DNA of 64,000 bases. Source: Candidatus Eisenbergiella stercoravium (lineage in GTDB: Bacteria > Bacillota > Clostridia > Lachnospirales > Lachnospiraceae). Of the stretch, positions 62,197 to 64,000 are shown in pieces. A program made the translations under genes and the position numbers. Numbering within the stretch: position 1 is the first letter of the stretch; each line of letters opens with the position of its first letter. Under the pieces are notes generated by a model, which saw only the letters and a program-made list of their open reading frames with translations, did no database searches and had not been told where the DNA came from. The stretch is taken from the NCBI GenBank assembly GCA_019113175.1, contig DXHY01000011.1, positions 103,902 through 167,901 on the forward strand, written 5' to 3'.

Positions 62197-62301
62197 ACCA
62201 CCGAGCCGAAAATCAGAAACGGTTTCCTGCTTTTCTTTTGTCCAAAATGAGGTGGCAAACCACCACCCCATCCAATCAACCACAGGAAGGAGGAAGCCAT
62301 T

Positions 62302-62556
62302 ATGCCCTGTCCCTACCATGATATAAAAATCGTCCAGCGCAGCAAGCTGTACCCGGATAAGCCGCTGCCGCATATCACGCCCCATGTGTTCCGCCATACT
62401 TTCTGTACGAATATGGCAAACGCCGGTATGGATATAAAGACCTTGCAGTATGTGATGGGACACTCTGATGTGGGAGTAACGCTGAATGTCTACACACACG
62501 CCAGCTATGACCGGGCGGCGGAGCAGATGGCGAAAATCATTGATTTGAGCGAGTAA
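62302..62556 (+). pseudogene. C-terminal fragment of a tyrosine integrase
   Basis: 84 residues containing the catalytic end of a phage-type integrase: HVFRHTFCTNMANAGMDIKT (Arg and His of the HxxR box), MGHSDVGVTLNVYTH (second His and catalytic Tyr). The core-binding and arm-binding domains are missing, and there is a possible unrelated front (MPCPYHDIKIV). It has AGGAGG before its ATG, but it cannot act as a complete recombinase. The family is that of Tn916-like elements. It marks the right end of the mobile region. Confidence 0.82.
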
Positions 62557-62601
62557 CGAGGAAAATTCGCTGCTTGCAGCGGAATTTGACGACTGCCGGA
62601 C

Positions 62602-62622
62602 AACGCAGGCAAAGCCTGCGTT
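62602..62622. other. Hairpin past the integrase fragment
   Basis: AACGCAGGC and GCCTGCGTT with an AAA loop. A perfect stem but no T run. It lies about 46 bases after the integrase stop. Confidence 0.55.
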
Positions 62623-62677
62623 CAAGAATATCGGCACGCCGGAAAAGCGGAGAAAATCAGGTTGAAAACGCACCGAG

Positions 62678-62704
62678 TTACTACACCACTTACTACACCA
62701 TTTG
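62678..62704 (+). repeat. Direct repeat, possible right attachment site
   Basis: TTACTACACCA in two near-tandem copies, then TTTG. It resembles 58892-58917. A looser third version (TTTACTACTAATTTACTACT) lies at about 62930. Distance from the integrase end agrees with an att site. Confidence 0.45.
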
Positions 62705-62985
62705 CCCGTAAATATGCGTAGATTTACGAAGAATAGCGTAGGTTTGGGGCAAAACAGAAAAATTGAAAAAAGCGCCGGAAAGCCCGTAGTATCAAGGTTT
62801 GAAGGCTTTTGAAGGGATATAAGAGATATGATAAAAATACTATTCATCTGCCACGGCAGTACACCAATCAAAGTCCAGAACCCTTGATATTCCTTGACTT
62901 TTTGAACATTACAAAGGAAATTTACTACTAATTTACTACTTACTGATTGCCCTGTCGTGATATAAAGAAAAATAAATGAAACCGC

Positions 62986-63037
62986 AAAAGCGGCGTTTCC
63001 CACTTCCCACCCGGAAGAACAGGAACGCCGCTTTTTT
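62986..63037 (+). terminator. Strong terminator at the start of the second element
   Basis: AAAAGCGGCGTTTCC and GGAACGCCGCTTTT arms with a 21-base loop and a TTTTTT tail. It should isolate the following initiator gene from upstream transcription. Confidence 0.8.
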
Positions 63038-63047
63038 ATGCCCTCAT

Positions 63048-63159
63048 GTTACGCAGTAGGGGCAGAAAGAGCCTTGATTTATGCGGCTTCCAGAGCGCGG
63101 AATCGGGGAAGCAAGGGAAAGATACCTTTCCCCTCAAAATCCGCGTTCTACTGCGTAAC
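63048..63159 (+). promoter_or_regulatory. Long stem-loop leader of the initiator gene
   Basis: Outer arms GTTACGCAGTAG (63048-63059) and CTACTGCGTAAC (63148-63159) are perfect complements. Inside, AGAGCGCGGA pairs with TCCGCGTTCT (one G-T) and GGGAAAG with CTTTCCC around an ATAC loop; a small AGCC/GGCT side hairpin fits in the left-arm bulge. The RBS GGAG at about 63174 lies just past it. Possible roles are copy-number control of the initiator, an origin, or RNA-based regulation. Confidence 0.6.
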
Positions 63160-63187
63160 AAATCCACAGCAAAGGAGTTGATAAGCT

Positions 63188-64000
63188 ATGGCAGTTTTCA
63201 GAGTGGAACGGAACACGGGATATACCGTAATGAGCAACCACCACTTACGCAACAAGGAGCTGACCTTGAAAGCAAAGGGCTTATTGTCACAAATGCTTTC
63301 ACTTCCCGAAGATTGGGACTATACCCTTGCGGGGCTGTCCCATATCAACCGGGAAAGTATTGACGCTATCCGTACCGCCGTCTGGGAACTTGAAAAAGCC
63401 GGATATATCACAAGGCGGCAGGGACGCGACGAGAAAGGCAAAATGACCGCCATTGAGTACACCATTTACGAACAGCCACAGCCCCCGGAGTTGGAAAAGC
63501 CGATATTGGAAAATCCAACAGCGGGTAATCCGGTATTGGAAAATCCGACAACGGGAAATCCGACGTCGGAAAATCCAATGCAAATAATTAAAGAAGAACA
63601 AAAGACTAATCTATCAAAAAAAGAAAAACCAAATACAGATACACAAAGTACCCATTCCATTCCTATCCATTCCCCTAACCCCTCTCCCTTAGAGGGACAA
63701 GCGGCTGCGCCGCCGGAACGGAAACGAAAGGAACCGAACGACGCATACCGGGTATATGAGGAAATCATAAAAGACAATATCTGCTATGACATTCTCAAAC
63801 AGGATATGCCCTACGACCATGACCGGATAGATGAAATTGTTGACCTTATCCTTGAAACGGTCTGCACAAGGCGCAGGACAATCCGTATCGCAGGGGACGA
63901 CTACCCGGCAGAACTTGTAAAGTCAAAGTTTATGAAACTGGACAGTGAACATATCCGGTTCGTCCTTGACTGTATGCGGGAGAACACCACGAAGATACGC
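63188..64000 (+). CDS. Replication initiator of a second mobile element (partial)
   Basis: An open frame of 271 codons running past the right edge. It begins MAVFRVERNTGYTVMSNHHL, then KELTLKAKGLLSQMLSLPED and an HTH of the plasmid RepA/replisome-organiser type (GLSHINRESIDAIRTAVWEL), followed by a Pro/Asn-rich linker with repeated EN-P units (PILENPTAGNP and similar), and a further C-terminal domain (IKDNICYDILKQDMPYD). It resembles the initiators (DUF6017 type) of Lachnospiraceae conjugative elements. AAAGGAG precedes the ATG. Downstream transfer genes would be outside the window. Confidence 0.8.
   Translation, partial: MAVFRVERNTGYTVMSNHHLRNKELTLKAKGLLSQMLSLPEDWDYTLAGLSHINRESIDAIRTAVWELEKAGYITRRQGRDEKGKMTAIEYTIYEQPQPPELEKPILENPTAGNPVLENPTTGNPTSENPMQIIKEEQKTNLSKKEKPNTDTQSTHSIPIHSPNPSPLEGQAAAPPERKRKEPNDAYRVYEEIIKDNICYDILKQDMPYDHDRIDEIVDLILETVCTRRRTIRIAGDDYPAELVKSKFMKLDSEHIRFVLDCMRENTTKIR

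Noticed and set aside
62128..63003. 291-codon minus-strand frame across the integrase fragment and spacer
   Set aside because: It reads through repeats and the integrase in reverse with no domain or ribosome site, so it is a shadow frame.

Overview
The window looks like the chromosome of a gut anaerobe of the Lachnospiraceae (Clostridia). Supporting signs are strong AGGAGG-type ribosome binding sites, TTGACA/TATAAT promoters, an ATP-dependent PEP carboxykinase, a bile salt hydrolase-type Ntn hydrolase, a CD3324-family HTH protein, AmmeMemoRadiSam genes and a Lachnospiraceae-style mobile element at the right end. The genus is inferred from gene content only. No rRNA, tRNA or CRISPR array was recognised.

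Layout. 1-4.5 kb: tail of an unknown gene, pckA, a structured leader in front of a CD3324-family HTH gene, a WYL regulator and a GyrI-like protein. 4.4-17.8 kb: a glycan locus. A minus-strand AraC regulator, a GH78 rhamnosidase-like enzyme and an FAD oxidoreductase diverge from a plus-strand operon with two LplB/YtcP-type permeases, a lipoprotein binding protein, an unrecognised 657-aa protein, a GH105-type hydrolase and a beta-propeller glycosidase. Rhamnogalacturonan-like pectin fragments are the likely substrate. The AraC gene carries a run of ten G/C right after its start codon that puts it out of frame, so the locus may be phase variable. 17.8-18.7 kb: orphan RelB/DinJ antitoxin with a broken YoeB-type toxin between two ~30-bp direct repeats.

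18.7-34 kb: a heterodimeric ABC exporter, an MFS pump with an ArsR-type regulator under nested palindromes, bile salt hydrolase and MATE genes with divergent promoters, a frameshifted SUV3-like helicase, and housekeeping genes (MBL hydrolase, esterase, MazG-type pyrophosphohydrolase, PNPOx-like protein, tocopherol-cyclase-like protein). 34-39.6 kb: a MerR/TipAS regulator, then a methyltransferase, a gutted HNH nuclease, a PLD-nuclease/helicase/DUF3427 protein and a NUDIX hydrolase, which may be a remnant defence or repair cluster. 39.6-48.8 kb: phosphoesterase, AmmeMemoRadiSam pair, a hairpin-rich leader in front of YbaN, YgbA and a CydDC-like transporter, and a fusion of a NifX-like domain, a His/Cys repeat and an FKBP isomerase.

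49-64 kb: two tiny proteins, a WYL regulator, Bcp peroxiredoxin, Ogt, and a complete four-gene Wadjet (JetABCD) plasmid-defence operon. A mobile region follows: RES toxin fragment, HigBA module under a perfect 20-bp palindrome, ruined DUF4143 ATPase, excisionase, MobC-like protein and integrase tail, bracketed by direct repeats. A second element then begins with a replication initiator gene behind a long stem-loop and runs off the end.

Many genes here are interrupted (AraC, YoeB, helicase, HNH, GNAT, RES, DUF4143, integrase). Several of the breaks are single-base indels, so sequencing error must be excluded before they are treated as biology.
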